64,000 nucleotides of DNA from NCBI RefSeq assembly GCF_003711105.1, contig NZ_CP023865.1:532001-596000 (forward strand), written 5' to 3'. Of the stretch, positions 1 to 6,315 are shown in pieces. The notes beneath the pieces are model-generated. The model saw only the letters and a program-made list of their open reading frames with translations. It had not been told where the DNA came from and did not search any database. Every line of letters starts with the position of its first letter. Positions within the stretch are counted from its first letter, which is position 1. A program made the translations under genes and the position numbers. The stretch is from Actinoplanes teichomyceticus ATCC 31121 (GTDB taxonomy: Bacteria; Actinomycetota; Actinomycetes; Mycobacteriales; Micromonosporaceae).

Positions 1-2
1 CC

Positions 3-86
3 AACGTTATTGTGAGTATCGTTTTCTATATACTCGGATTGCTCACGCCAGCCATTGTTAAGCTCATTGGAAATCTATTTCACTAA
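3..86 (+). CDS. C-terminal end of a membrane protein (5' part outside window)
   Basis: An open frame enters from the left edge and stops at TAA 84-86. The visible 27 residues are almost entirely hydrophobic (VSIVFYILGLLTPAIVKLIG) and look like a last transmembrane helix with a short tail. The codons are AT-rich (att, tat, ata, tta-type), unlike every other gene in the window, which suggests foreign DNA. It lies left of a tRNA fragment that looks like an integration scar, so it is plausibly the last gene of an integrated element. No family can be named from so little sequence, and the reading could be chance. Confidence 0.4.
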   Translation, partial: NVIVSIVFYILGLLTPAIVKLIGNLFH

Positions 87-536
87 GCGCCTCCATCGTT
101 GCGCGTTCTTGCTTGAGGCATGAGGTGCTGCCGCGCCGCTTCGCGGCTTGCCACCGAATAGGGTGGGTGCGGTGGTGCTGTGGGTTGCCGAACGCCGGGA
201 CGCGCGGTCAGTGCCGGCGGGTTGCGGGGACGGGCGGCGCGCGAGCAGCGCACGGCCAAGATCGAATAGTCCGCAATCAGTCCGCACGAGGTTCGCAAAG
301 GCAGTGGAACGCTGTCAGATCATGACAAGCGTTTCCGTAGCTCAGCAAACGTTTGTGCCAGTAGATCGACTTCACTTTTCGATAATCCCTCGGTCGTTCC
401 AGCGGGCCGGTCGGTGCGTGCCCGCTTCCAGCTGCCTCTGGCGTGCAGAGGAGGTGCAAAGGGCTCGCCTTCTGCCTTGAGGCGGACATGCGTACGCGCA
501 GGTGAGCGCCCTACTGCACCCCTCCACGCTCACTCA
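87..536. other. 450 bp with no supportable gene
   Basis: Base composition changes from AT-rich to the GC-rich level of the rest of the window near 110. Short open frames occur on both strands, but none shows a ribosome binding site, a family motif or consistent codon use. It is probably the non-coding end of an integrated element next to its attachment site. Confidence 0.4.
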
Positions 537-578
537 TTCCTAAACCGCAGGTCGCAGGTTCGATTCCTGCCGGGGGCA
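537..578 (+). other. 3' half of tRNA-Arg(CCT), probable attachment-site duplicate
   Basis: From 537 the sequence reads as the 3' half of a tRNA: anticodon loop TTCCTAA (anticodon CCT), a variable region, a perfect T stem-loop GCAGG-TTCGATT-CCTGC (554-570), acceptor strand CGGGGGC (571-577) and discriminator A (578). The 5' half is missing: nothing upstream pairs with the anticodon stem or the acceptor strand, so this cannot be a working tRNA. About 42 bp of tRNA 3' end is the usual core duplicated when a tyrosine recombinase inserts an element into a tRNA gene. By that geometry the intact tRNA and the element should lie to the left, outside the window. Confidence 0.7.
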
Positions 579-609
579 CTCAAACAATCACCTGAAACAC
601 GCCCTGACT

Positions 610-626
610 GGACGTTTTAATAACGT
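610..626 (+). repeat. Left terminal inverted repeat of the IS
   Basis: GGACGTTTTAATAACGT matches the reverse complement of 1694-1710 (GGACGTCTGATTAACGT) at 14 of 17 positions. The mismatches are at positions 7, 9 and 11. Confidence 0.75.
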
Positions 627-803
627 TGGTGAGTTATCGGAGGGTTGAGAACCCGCGATCATGGCTACGGCTGGCCGATACGCCCGAATCAACCCTTTCG
701 AGATGACTCTGATATGAGGAGATCTGCGGCCTTTGATCCCTCGATCGTGTTTGATTAGTTTTCCGCCCGGAATCGACGGACCTGGTGTCCCCCTCGCCCG
801 CCG

Positions 804-1682
804 ATGCCACCGTATCCCCAGGTCATGACCGAACGACGCGCATACCCATCCGACTTGTCCGACGCTCGCTGGGCCCTGATCGAGCCGCGCCTGAGCGCCT
901 GGCGCCAGGCCCGCACCGACGCCCGAACCCAGCTCGGCATCAAGGGCCGCGTCCCCACCCACGACCTGCGCGAGATCTTCAATGCGATCCTCTACGTCAA
1001 CCGCACCGGCATCGCCTGGCGCTACCTGCCCCACGACTTTCCTCCACATGCGACGGTCTACGGCTACTTCGCCTTATGGAGCAAGGAAGGGATCTTCACC
1101 GAACTCAACTACAACCTCACCGGACTCGTCCGCGACCACCACGGCCGCACCGTCGAGCCCACCGCAGCGATCATGGACACCCAAAGCATCAAGACATCCA
1201 CGAACGTGCCGCTCGAAACCCAGGGCATCGACGCCGGCAAGAAGATCGCCGGCCGCAAACGCGGCATCATCACCGACACCCTCGGCTTACTGCTCGCTGT
1301 GCTCGTCACCGCCGCCAACGTCAGCGACAACGTGATCGGCAACGACCTGCTCGACCAGGCCACCGCCACCTACCCCACTCTGGCCAAGACCTGGGTCGAT
1401 GCCGGTTTCAAGGTCAAAACCGTCGAACACGGCGCCACACTCGGCGTCGACGTCGAGATCGTCACCAAAGACCCACAGGTCAAAGGCTTCAGCGTCACCA
1501 AACGGCGCTGGGTCGTCGAGCGCACCCTCGGCTGGCTCATGCACCACCGCCGACTCGCCCGCGACTACGAAACCCTGCCCGGCAACTCCGAATCCATGAT
1601 CACCCTCGCCATGATCGACAATCTCGCCCGCCGGCTCACGGACGAAAACACCCCAACCTGGCGAGACCCCCAAATCACATAG
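804..1682 (+). CDS. IS5-family DDE transposase
   Basis: Cuts and joins the IS ends. The 292 residues contain the N-terminal helix-turn-helix region typical of the family (YPSDLSDARWALIEP near residue 14) and a DDE catalytic core: first Asp in MDTQSIKT, second Asp in WVDAGFK, and the conserved C-terminal block RRWVVERTLGWLMHHRRLAR with the catalytic Glu. The gene is uninterrupted and may be active. ATG 825 (MTERRAYPSD) is an equally good start and is closer to the usual family N-terminus. There is no strong ribosome binding site at either, as is common for transposases. Confidence 0.93.
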   Translation: MPPYPQVMTERRAYPSDLSDARWALIEPRLSAWRQARTDARTQLGIKGRVPTHDLREIFNAILYVNRTGIAWRYLPHDFPPHATVYGYFALWSKEGIFTELNYNLTGLVRDHHGRTVEPTAAIMDTQSIKTSTNVPLETQGIDAGKKIAGRKRGIITDTLGLLLAVLVTAANVSDNVIGNDLLDQATATYPTLAKTWVDAGFKVKTVEHGATLGVDVEIVTKDPQVKGFSVTKRRWVVERTLGWLMHHRRLARDYETLPGNSESMITLAMIDNLARRLTDENTPTWRDPQIT

Positions 1683-1693
1683 CACCACAAAAT

Positions 1694-1710
1694 ACGTTAA
1701 TCAGACGTCC
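1694..1710 (-). repeat. Right terminal inverted repeat of the IS
   Basis: Read on the minus strand it is GGACGTCTGATTAACGT, the partner of 610-626. It begins 11 bp after the transposase stop codon. Confidence 0.75.
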
Positions 1711-1895
1711 TCTGAGCGGGCCGCCAGGACAGGGCGGCGGCCACCGGTAGATCGGTCGGAGCGATCTCGAGATCGAATACCGGACACCCGACCCGCCCCC
1801 TGCCACACGCACCACGAGCCGAAGTGGCGCGGCCCGGTCGTACGGCGGAGAGGCAAGAGGCGAAGACCCACTCGGCTACGAGAAGCCCCGCCTGC

Positions 1896-3083
1896 TCACC
1901 TCATCGCGGCCCGTAGGAAAGCCTCGATCGTGCCGTACGTCGGGTGGTCCGCGTCGCGGACCATCCGTTCCCCGGTGTGCCGTACCGTGGCGCGCCGGTG
2001 CCGTGGCGAGACGATGTCGCGGCTGTGGCCGGCTCCCGGCACCGTGTAGAGGGTCGCCGGCACGGACGCCTCGGCCAGCGCCTCGAAGAGCAGTTCGCTC
2101 TGGTTCAGCGGCACCAGAGCGTCCTGCGTACCGTGGATGATCAGGACCGGCGGCGCGGAGCGGGTCAGCAGCCGGCGCGGATCGGCGGCGGCCACGCGGT
2201 CGGGGCAGGTCCGGATCGGGCAGCCGAGCAGGGCCGACTCCGGTGAGCGCGGGTCGGCGTGGCAGGCCGTCGAGCCGAAGGCGCGGTTGAACGCGTCGCA
2301 CGCGCCGGGCAGCATGTGCGCGTCCATCCGGGTGAAGTCGACCGGGGCGTACAGGTCGACGACGGCGCGCACGCCGGTGCCGGTGAAACCGGCCATCAGG
2401 GCGGTCCAGCCGCCGGAGGAGTCGCCGAGGACGGCCATGCGGCGCGGGTCGATGCCGTAGTCCGTGGCGTGGGCGCGCAGCCAGCGGATCGCGGCCCGCA
2501 CGTCGTCCACCTGGGCGGGGAACTTCGCCTGATGGCTGGAGCGGGTGGAGACCCCGGCGACCACGTGACCGGCCGCGGTGAAGTGCGGGGCCAGGGCCGG
2601 GGCGTAACCCTTGCCGTCGTCGGCGAACCAGCCGCTGCCGCCCATCACGATCAGGAGCGGACGCGGCGCGGTGGCCGGTTCGGCCGGCAGGTAGAGATCG
2701 AGCAGGTGGCCGCGGGTCCCGGCGGGCTGCGCGGGAGCGTAGGCGAGATCGCGGTGCACGCGAGCCGGGCGGGAGGTGGCGCTGTGCGCGGGGGCGTAGG
2801 GCTGGTCGCGGTGGGCGCGGGCCGGGCGGGAGGTGGCGGGGTGCGCGGGGGCGTAGGGCTGGTCGCGGTGCACCCGAGCCGGGCGGGAGGTGGCGGGCTG
2901 CGCGGGAGCGTCGGGCAGGGCGCGGGCCGGGCGGGAGGCGGCGGACCGCCCGGGCGGTCGGGGGCGGTCGTGGTGGGCGCCGGGGACGGCGGATGTGGGC
3001 GGTCCGGCGGCCACGACCACGGCCAGGGTGACGACCAGGACCGCGGCCAGGGCGGGGAGGCGGGAAAGGGGATGGCTGATCAT
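1896..3083 (-). CDS. Secreted alpha/beta hydrolase (esterase/lipase-like) with repeat linker
   Basis: Predicted exported esterase of the alpha/beta-hydrolase fold. ATG 3083 follows a GGGGAG ribosome binding site with 5 bases between, and gives a clean signal peptide (hydrophobic residues about 10-27). A GTG eight codons upstream is the alternative. Residues about 50-122 are a disordered linker of four RPAR..HRD..YAPA repeats. The catalytic domain follows: GDSSGG with nucleophile Ser222, Asp321 in GTQDALVP, and His353 in GAGHSR. Spacing resembles small carboxylesterases of the BD-FAE/esterase-lipase group. The substrate is unknown. It stands alone, convergent with the IS. Confidence 0.8.
   Translation of the reverse strand: MISHPLSRLPALAAVLVVTLAVVVAAGPPTSAVPGAHHDRPRPPGRSAASRPARALPDAPAQPATSRPARVHRDQPYAPAHPATSRPARAHRDQPYAPAHSATSRPARVHRDLAYAPAQPAGTRGHLLDLYLPAEPATAPRPLLIVMGGSGWFADDGKGYAPALAPHFTAAGHVVAGVSTRSSHQAKFPAQVDDVRAAIRWLRAHATDYGIDPRRMAVLGDSSGGWTALMAGFTGTGVRAVVDLYAPVDFTRMDAHMLPGACDAFNRAFGSTACHADPRSPESALLGCPIRTCPDRVAAADPRRLLTRSAPPVLIIHGTQDALVPLNQSELLFEALAEASVPATLYTVPGAGHSRDIVSPRHRRATVRHTGERMVRDADHPTYGTIEAFLRAAMR
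2728..2940 (-). repeat. In-frame 57-bp tandem repeats in the esterase linker
   Basis: The 10-mer gccgggcggg recurs at 2764, 2821, 2878 and 2926, giving spacings of 57, 57 and 48 bp. All are multiples of 3, so the reading frame is kept and the units encode a 19-residue Arg/Pro/Ala repeat between the signal peptide and the hydrolase domain. Confidence 0.8.
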
Positions 3084-3260
3084 GGCGGCTCCCCGGCGGG
3101 TGGCCACGGTATCGACCCGCGGGTCACCTGTGGTGACCCTCCCACCATCCGCGATGCGGTGATCTCGCGGAATCCCCCGGCCCGGTTACGGCTTGCGTCG
3201 TACGACGTGGCAGCGCACCCCGGCGACGGGCCGGTCGGCGCCGACCGGTGGCCCGGGGCG

Positions 3261-3806
3261 TCAGCCGGTGACGGCCGGGAGGATCTTGCCGGTGATCTCC
3301 CGGAGCTGATCGATCTCGCCGGCCGACAGCCGGTCGAAGATCAGCCGCCGGACCTCGGCCACGTGCCCGGGCGCGGCCGCCTCCAGCACCGCCCCGCCCT
3401 GCTCGGTGAGCGAGGCGATCTGTCCCCGCTTGTCGAACGAGCAGGCTCTGCGGATCACCCAGCCGCGCTGCTCCAGGCTGGCCACCGCGTGTGAGAGCCG
3501 GCTGGTGGTGGTGCCGACCATGCGGGCCAGGTCGGTCATCCGCATGGCACGGCCCGGAGCGTCGCTGAGCATGGCCATGATCTGGTAGTACGCGTGCGGG
3601 ATGCCGGCCTCGTCGCGCAGCTGCCGGTCGAGCGCGCTGGGCAGCAACATCAGCAGCTGGGTGAGGTTGAGCCAGGCGGCCATCTCCGGGCCGCTGAGCC
3701 AGCGCGGCTCGGTGTCGGGCATGGCACTGCCATGCCCCACCGGGCCTCGCCCAACCGGACCGGCGGGCGGCTCGGTGCAGCCGGTCACGGCGAGATCGTC
3801 GATCAT
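3261..3806 (-). CDS. MarR-family transcriptional regulator
   Basis: DNA-binding repressor with a winged helix-turn-helix: recognition region MRMTDLARMVGTTTSRLSHA, then LEQRGWVIRRACSFDKRGQ (wing) and a C-terminal dimerisation helix. ATG 3806 overlaps the stop of the deaminase gene (ATGA), so it is probably translated by coupling. The first 28 residues are low in conservation signals, and ATG 3722 (MPDTEPRWL) is the alternative start, giving 153 residues, closer to the family norm. It is the third gene of the ribA operon and probably regulates that operon through the palindromes at 4941-4994, because MarR regulators usually act on their own promoter. The ligand is unknown. Confidence 0.85.
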   Translation of the reverse strand: MIDDLAVTGCTEPPAGPVGRGPVGHGSAMPDTEPRWLSGPEMAAWLNLTQLLMLLPSALDRQLRDEAGIPHAYYQIMAMLSDAPGRAMRMTDLARMVGTTTSRLSHAVASLEQRGWVIRRACSFDKRGQIASLTEQGGAVLEAAAPGHVAEVRRLIFDRLSAGEIDQLREITGKILPAVTG

Positions 3807-4270
3807 GTCGTCTGCATCCCCATGACGTGGGCGTTGATGCCCCGTACCGGCTCGCCCAGGTCCGGGATCTCGATCACCTCGACGCCGCAGCCGAGCAGCG
3901 TCTCCACGCCGGTGCAGTCGGCGAAGTGCAGCGGCTCGCGCAGTGCCAGCACCACCCGGCGGATGCCCGATGCCAGGATCAGCTCGGTGCACGACGTCGG
4001 GCGGGACTTGCGGGTGGTGCACGGCTCCAGCGAGGTGTACATGGTGGCGCCGGACAGGTCGAAGCCGCGCCCGGCCAGCTTGGCGAGCGCCTCCTCCTCG
4101 GCGTGGAAGTGCGGGTCGCTCTCGCCGGTGTACCCGGTGGCCATCGGGTTCCCGGCGACCCCGACCACCACCGCGCCGACGGCGTAGTGGGTGGGCGACG
4201 GCGGGGAGAGCCGGGAGAGGTCGATGGCGGACCGTGTCCAGAAGCGGTCGGCCTCGGTGATGAGCGTCAT
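3803..4270 (-). CDS. RibD-like pyrimidine deaminase (deaminase domain only)
   Basis: Zinc-dependent deaminase of the cytidine-deaminase fold, 155 residues. The zinc site is visible as HAEEEAL near residue 56 (His ligand and catalytic Glu) and EPCTTRKSRPTSC (two Cys ligands), the pattern of the RibD N-terminal half. The RibD reductase half is absent. Next to a GTP cyclohydrolase II, the expected substrate is its product, 2,5-diamino-6-ribosylamino-4-pyrimidinone 5'-phosphate; this is inferred from context. The start ATG overlaps the ribA stop (ATGA), and its own stop overlaps the MarR start, so the three genes form one tightly coupled operon. Confidence 0.85.
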   Translation of the reverse strand: MTLITEADRFWTRSAIDLSRLSPPSPTHYAVGAVVVGVAGNPMATGYTGESDPHFHAEEEALAKLAGRGFDLSGATMYTSLEPCTTRKSRPTSCTELILASGIRRVVLALREPLHFADCTGVETLLGCGVEVIEIPDLGEPVRGINAHVMGMQTT

Positions 4271-4923
4271 GCGGCACCGGTCAGGTCGAGAGTGTGTGCG
4301 GTGTGGTCGCGCTTGGCAGCAAGGTACCGCGCGTTCGCCACGGACAGGTGCACTCCGGTACGGATCTGTTCGCTGACCTCGACGCCGAGCTCACCGAGTT
4401 GTCCGGCCTTGTCGGGGTTGTTGCTCAGCAGTCGGATCCGGTCGACGCCGAGCGCGTGCAGCATCTGCGCGGCGGGCGTGTAGTCCCGCTCGTCCTCGCC
4501 GTGCCCGAGCGCCAGATTCGCCTGGTACGTGTCCAGCCCGGTGTCCTGCAGGGCGTACGCGTCGAGCTTGGCGTACAGGCCGATTCCGCGGCCTTCCTGG
4601 CGCAGGTACAGCAGGATCCCGCCGGCCTCGGTGATCCGCTCGGCGGCCTCGCGCAGCTGTGGGCCGCAGTCGCAGCGCTGGCTGCCGAACACGTCTCCGG
4701 TCAGGCACTCGCTGTGTGGCCGGACCAGGGGGTTCGTCGCCCGCTCCCAGTCGCCGAGGCCGAGCGCCAGGTGCTCACGAGCGTCGGCGAGACCGGTGAA
4801 GGTGAACACCTCGGCGGTGGTGCGGTAGCCGTCCGGGAACTCCAGCGGCACCGTGACCCGGGTGCGAACTCGTGCCGCCGGAGGCCTCACCCGCGCCGCT
4901 GCCTGGCCGATCGTCACCGTCAT
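4267..4923 (-). CDS. ribA: GTP cyclohydrolase II
   Basis: Opens GTP to the diaminopyrimidine that starts riboflavin synthesis. The 218 residues contain the zinc-binding block SECLTGDVFGSQRCDCGPQL and the catalytic block RQEGRGIGLYAKL. It is a stand-alone cyclohydrolase II without the RibB half present in the RibBA fusions common in actinobacteria. ATG 4923 is chosen because GGGGG stands 5 bases upstream; in-frame ATGs further up lack this. First gene of a three-gene operon with deaminase and MarR, so it may be a second, regulated copy feeding a specialised flavin or deazaflavin-type product rather than housekeeping riboflavin. Confidence 0.92.
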   Translation of the reverse strand: MTVTIGQAAARVRPPAARVRTRVTVPLEFPDGYRTTAEVFTFTGLADAREHLALGLGDWERATNPLVRPHSECLTGDVFGSQRCDCGPQLREAAERITEAGGILLYLRQEGRGIGLYAKLDAYALQDTGLDTYQANLALGHGEDERDYTPAAQMLHALGVDRIRLLSNNPDKAGQLGELGVEVSEQIRTGVHLSVANARYLAAKRDHTAHTLDLTGAA

Positions 4924-4940
4924 CGCAACCCCCATGCACG

Positions 4941-4994
4941 GTTGTTGAAGTTTCACCAACACTATTCGCCGGTTGACCTTGGAACTTCAACAAC
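4941..4994 (-). promoter_or_regulatory. Paired palindromes, candidate MarR operators upstream of ribA
   Basis: The palindrome TTGTTGAAGTTTCACCAA (4942-4959; arms match 7 of 8 around a 2-base centre) lies 18 bp upstream of the ribA start. A second half-conserved copy ends in AACTTCAACAAC at 4983-4994. The 12-bp arms GTTGTTGAAGTT (4941-4952) and AACTTCAACAAC (4983-4994) are perfect inverted repeats of each other. The size and TTG..CAA ends are typical of MarR sites. Location in the operon promoter suggests autoregulation. Confidence 0.7.
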
Positions 4995-5276
4995 GCTGGG
5001 AGTGGCTTACATCACCACCAGATCACTCCACCCACACCGGCACCACCCCAGTCTGCCCCGCGGCAGGCGGTCGATGCTGCCCGCCAACATCCGGCGGCCC
5101 CGCCGGCGCTGCCGACATCGGCACCAATATCGGCGGCTCGGCGGCTCCGCGGCTCGGCGGCTCAGCGGCTCCGCGGTGGAGGGTCGAACCCACCCGCGCC
5201 GATCCGACCGGCGGGGCGCGACCGGCGCGCATCGCGCCGGTCCCGCCCCGCCGGTCGCCACGCGCACCGCGGGCGC

Positions 5277-5348
5277 CGCTGCCGGTACCGCCCGGCCAGG
5301 CGCTGCCGGTGCCGCCCGGCCAGGCGCTACCGGTACCGCCCGGCCAGG
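5277..5348. repeat. Three 24-bp tandem repeats
   Basis: Units start at 5277, 5301 and 5325 with core CCGCCCGGCCAGG and few mismatches. They fill the last part of a gene-free stretch (4995-5348) and end exactly at the stop codon of the secreted-protein gene on the minus strand. The upstream part (5128-5180) also holds short GGCGGCTC-type repeats. Confidence 0.8.
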
Positions 5349-5924
5349 TCAGCGGCCGGAGTGGTGACCACCGTCAGGCCGCGGACCGCCCGGCCCGGGG
5401 CGGTCCGGGCGGTCCGGGCGGTCCGGCCCGGGACGGTCCGGGCGGTTCTGTCCGGGGCGGTCGCCCGGGCGGCCGGGACCGGGACGATCCGGGTTGTTCT
5501 GCCCGGGCCGGTCGCTGGGGCGGCCGGGCCGGTCGCGGTCCGGACTACCCGGGCCCGGCCACTGTGGCCGGTCGGTCCAGTTGCTCGGCCACTGTCCCGG
5601 ACGCCACTGGCCGTCCCAGCGGTCGTTCCAGTCCTCCTGGTGCACCACGAGGGCCCAGGCCCCGCGGCGGAAGCCCCAGCGGACCCGGTCGCAGTGGAAG
5701 TCGTCCCAGGCGCGGGACCGCTCGCCGACGAGGCCGGCCCGCTCGCACGACCGGATGGTGCGGTAGTACCCGACGACCTCGTCGTCGTCCCAGTGGTCGT
5801 GCCGGAGTTGCGCCGGAGCGCCGGCCGGCCCGCCGGGCGCGGCCTGGGCGGGGCCGGCCAGCAGCCCGGTGCCGGTCAGCACGCTCAGGCCGGTCAGCGT
5901 CAGCAGGCGCGTTGCCTTCTTCAT
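5349..5924 (-). CDS. Small secreted protein with Pro/Asp/Arg/Gly-rich tail
   Basis: No known family is recognised. ATG 5924 follows an AGAGGGG ribosome binding site by 6 bases and starts a clear signal peptide (MKKATRLLTLTGLSVLTG, cleavage after AQA). The mature part, about residues 30-120, is rich in Trp and Asp with two Cys (RSCERAG, DFHCDRV) that could form a disulphide. From about residue 125 the protein is a disordered tail of DRPGRP-like repeats. Expected outside the membrane. The upstream flank 5925-6315 belongs to the divergent nuclease gene. Confidence 0.75.
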   Translation of the reverse strand: MKKATRLLTLTGLSVLTGTGLLAGPAQAAPGGPAGAPAQLRHDHWDDDEVVGYYRTIRSCERAGLVGERSRAWDDFHCDRVRWGFRRGAWALVVHQEDWNDRWDGQWRPGQWPSNWTDRPQWPGPGSPDRDRPGRPSDRPGQNNPDRPGPGRPGDRPGQNRPDRPGPDRPDRPDRPGPGGPRPDGGHHSGR

Positions 5925-6315
5925 TGCCATCCCCTCTCGTCGCCTCCCCAAATCCCACCAACCTCTCATAACGGACTTATTACCCCTAAGGCGTCAGCCC
6001 ATGCGGCAGGTCCGCGAGACCCGCGGCGGCCGGGCGGCCGTGATCAGGTCGATGGGCTCCGCGGCGGTGCGCGGAGGCCGTGGCGGAGGCGTTGCGACGG
6101 TCGCGTTTCGTCACGCGCTGTATAGACAGCCGACAGGTGACCGTCCGTAGTGGACGCTCCAAGCCCCGCCGATGGCCGTTCCCGGTGGTCGTTAAGGGGT
6201 GATTCGGCCGTGTCCTTCGGTCGGCACACCCCTTTCTGTTACCTGATCGAGAAAGGAACGTCATCGTACGTACCTACGCTCCGGCCCACTCACTTCCATC
6301 GGAGGACCAATCTCG
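5925..6315. other. Divergent intergenic region, no gene seen
   Basis: The 390 bp between the secreted-protein gene and the exported nuclease must hold both promoters. A TATAGAC motif near 6120 and GGAGG at 6301-6305, ten bases before the nuclease start, are the only signals noticed. No convincing PHO-box direct repeats were found, although such enzymes are often phosphate-regulated. Confidence 0.4.

Larger units (their letters stand above)
610..1710 (+). mobile_element. IS5-family insertion sequence, about 1.1 kb, apparently complete
   Basis: A single intact DDE transposase gene (804-1682) is bracketed by imperfect terminal inverted repeats, left 610-626 (GGACGTTTTAATAACGT) and right 1694-1710, which match at 14 of 17 positions. 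The 1.1 kb length and single long reading frame fit IS5-family elements. No clear target-site duplication is seen outside the repeats, so the exact outer ends could shift by a few bases. The left end sits 32 bp from the tRNA-Arg fragment. Confidence 0.8.

Noticed and set aside
537..578. Complete tRNA-Arg gene
   Set aside because: The 5' half (acceptor, D arm, 5' anticodon strand) is absent. The bases upstream do not pair with the 3' strands.
5925..6315. PHO-box-like direct repeats before the nuclease gene
   Set aside because: Only single weak matches (GGTGACC, GTTACCT) without the 11-bp spacing of direct repeats were seen.
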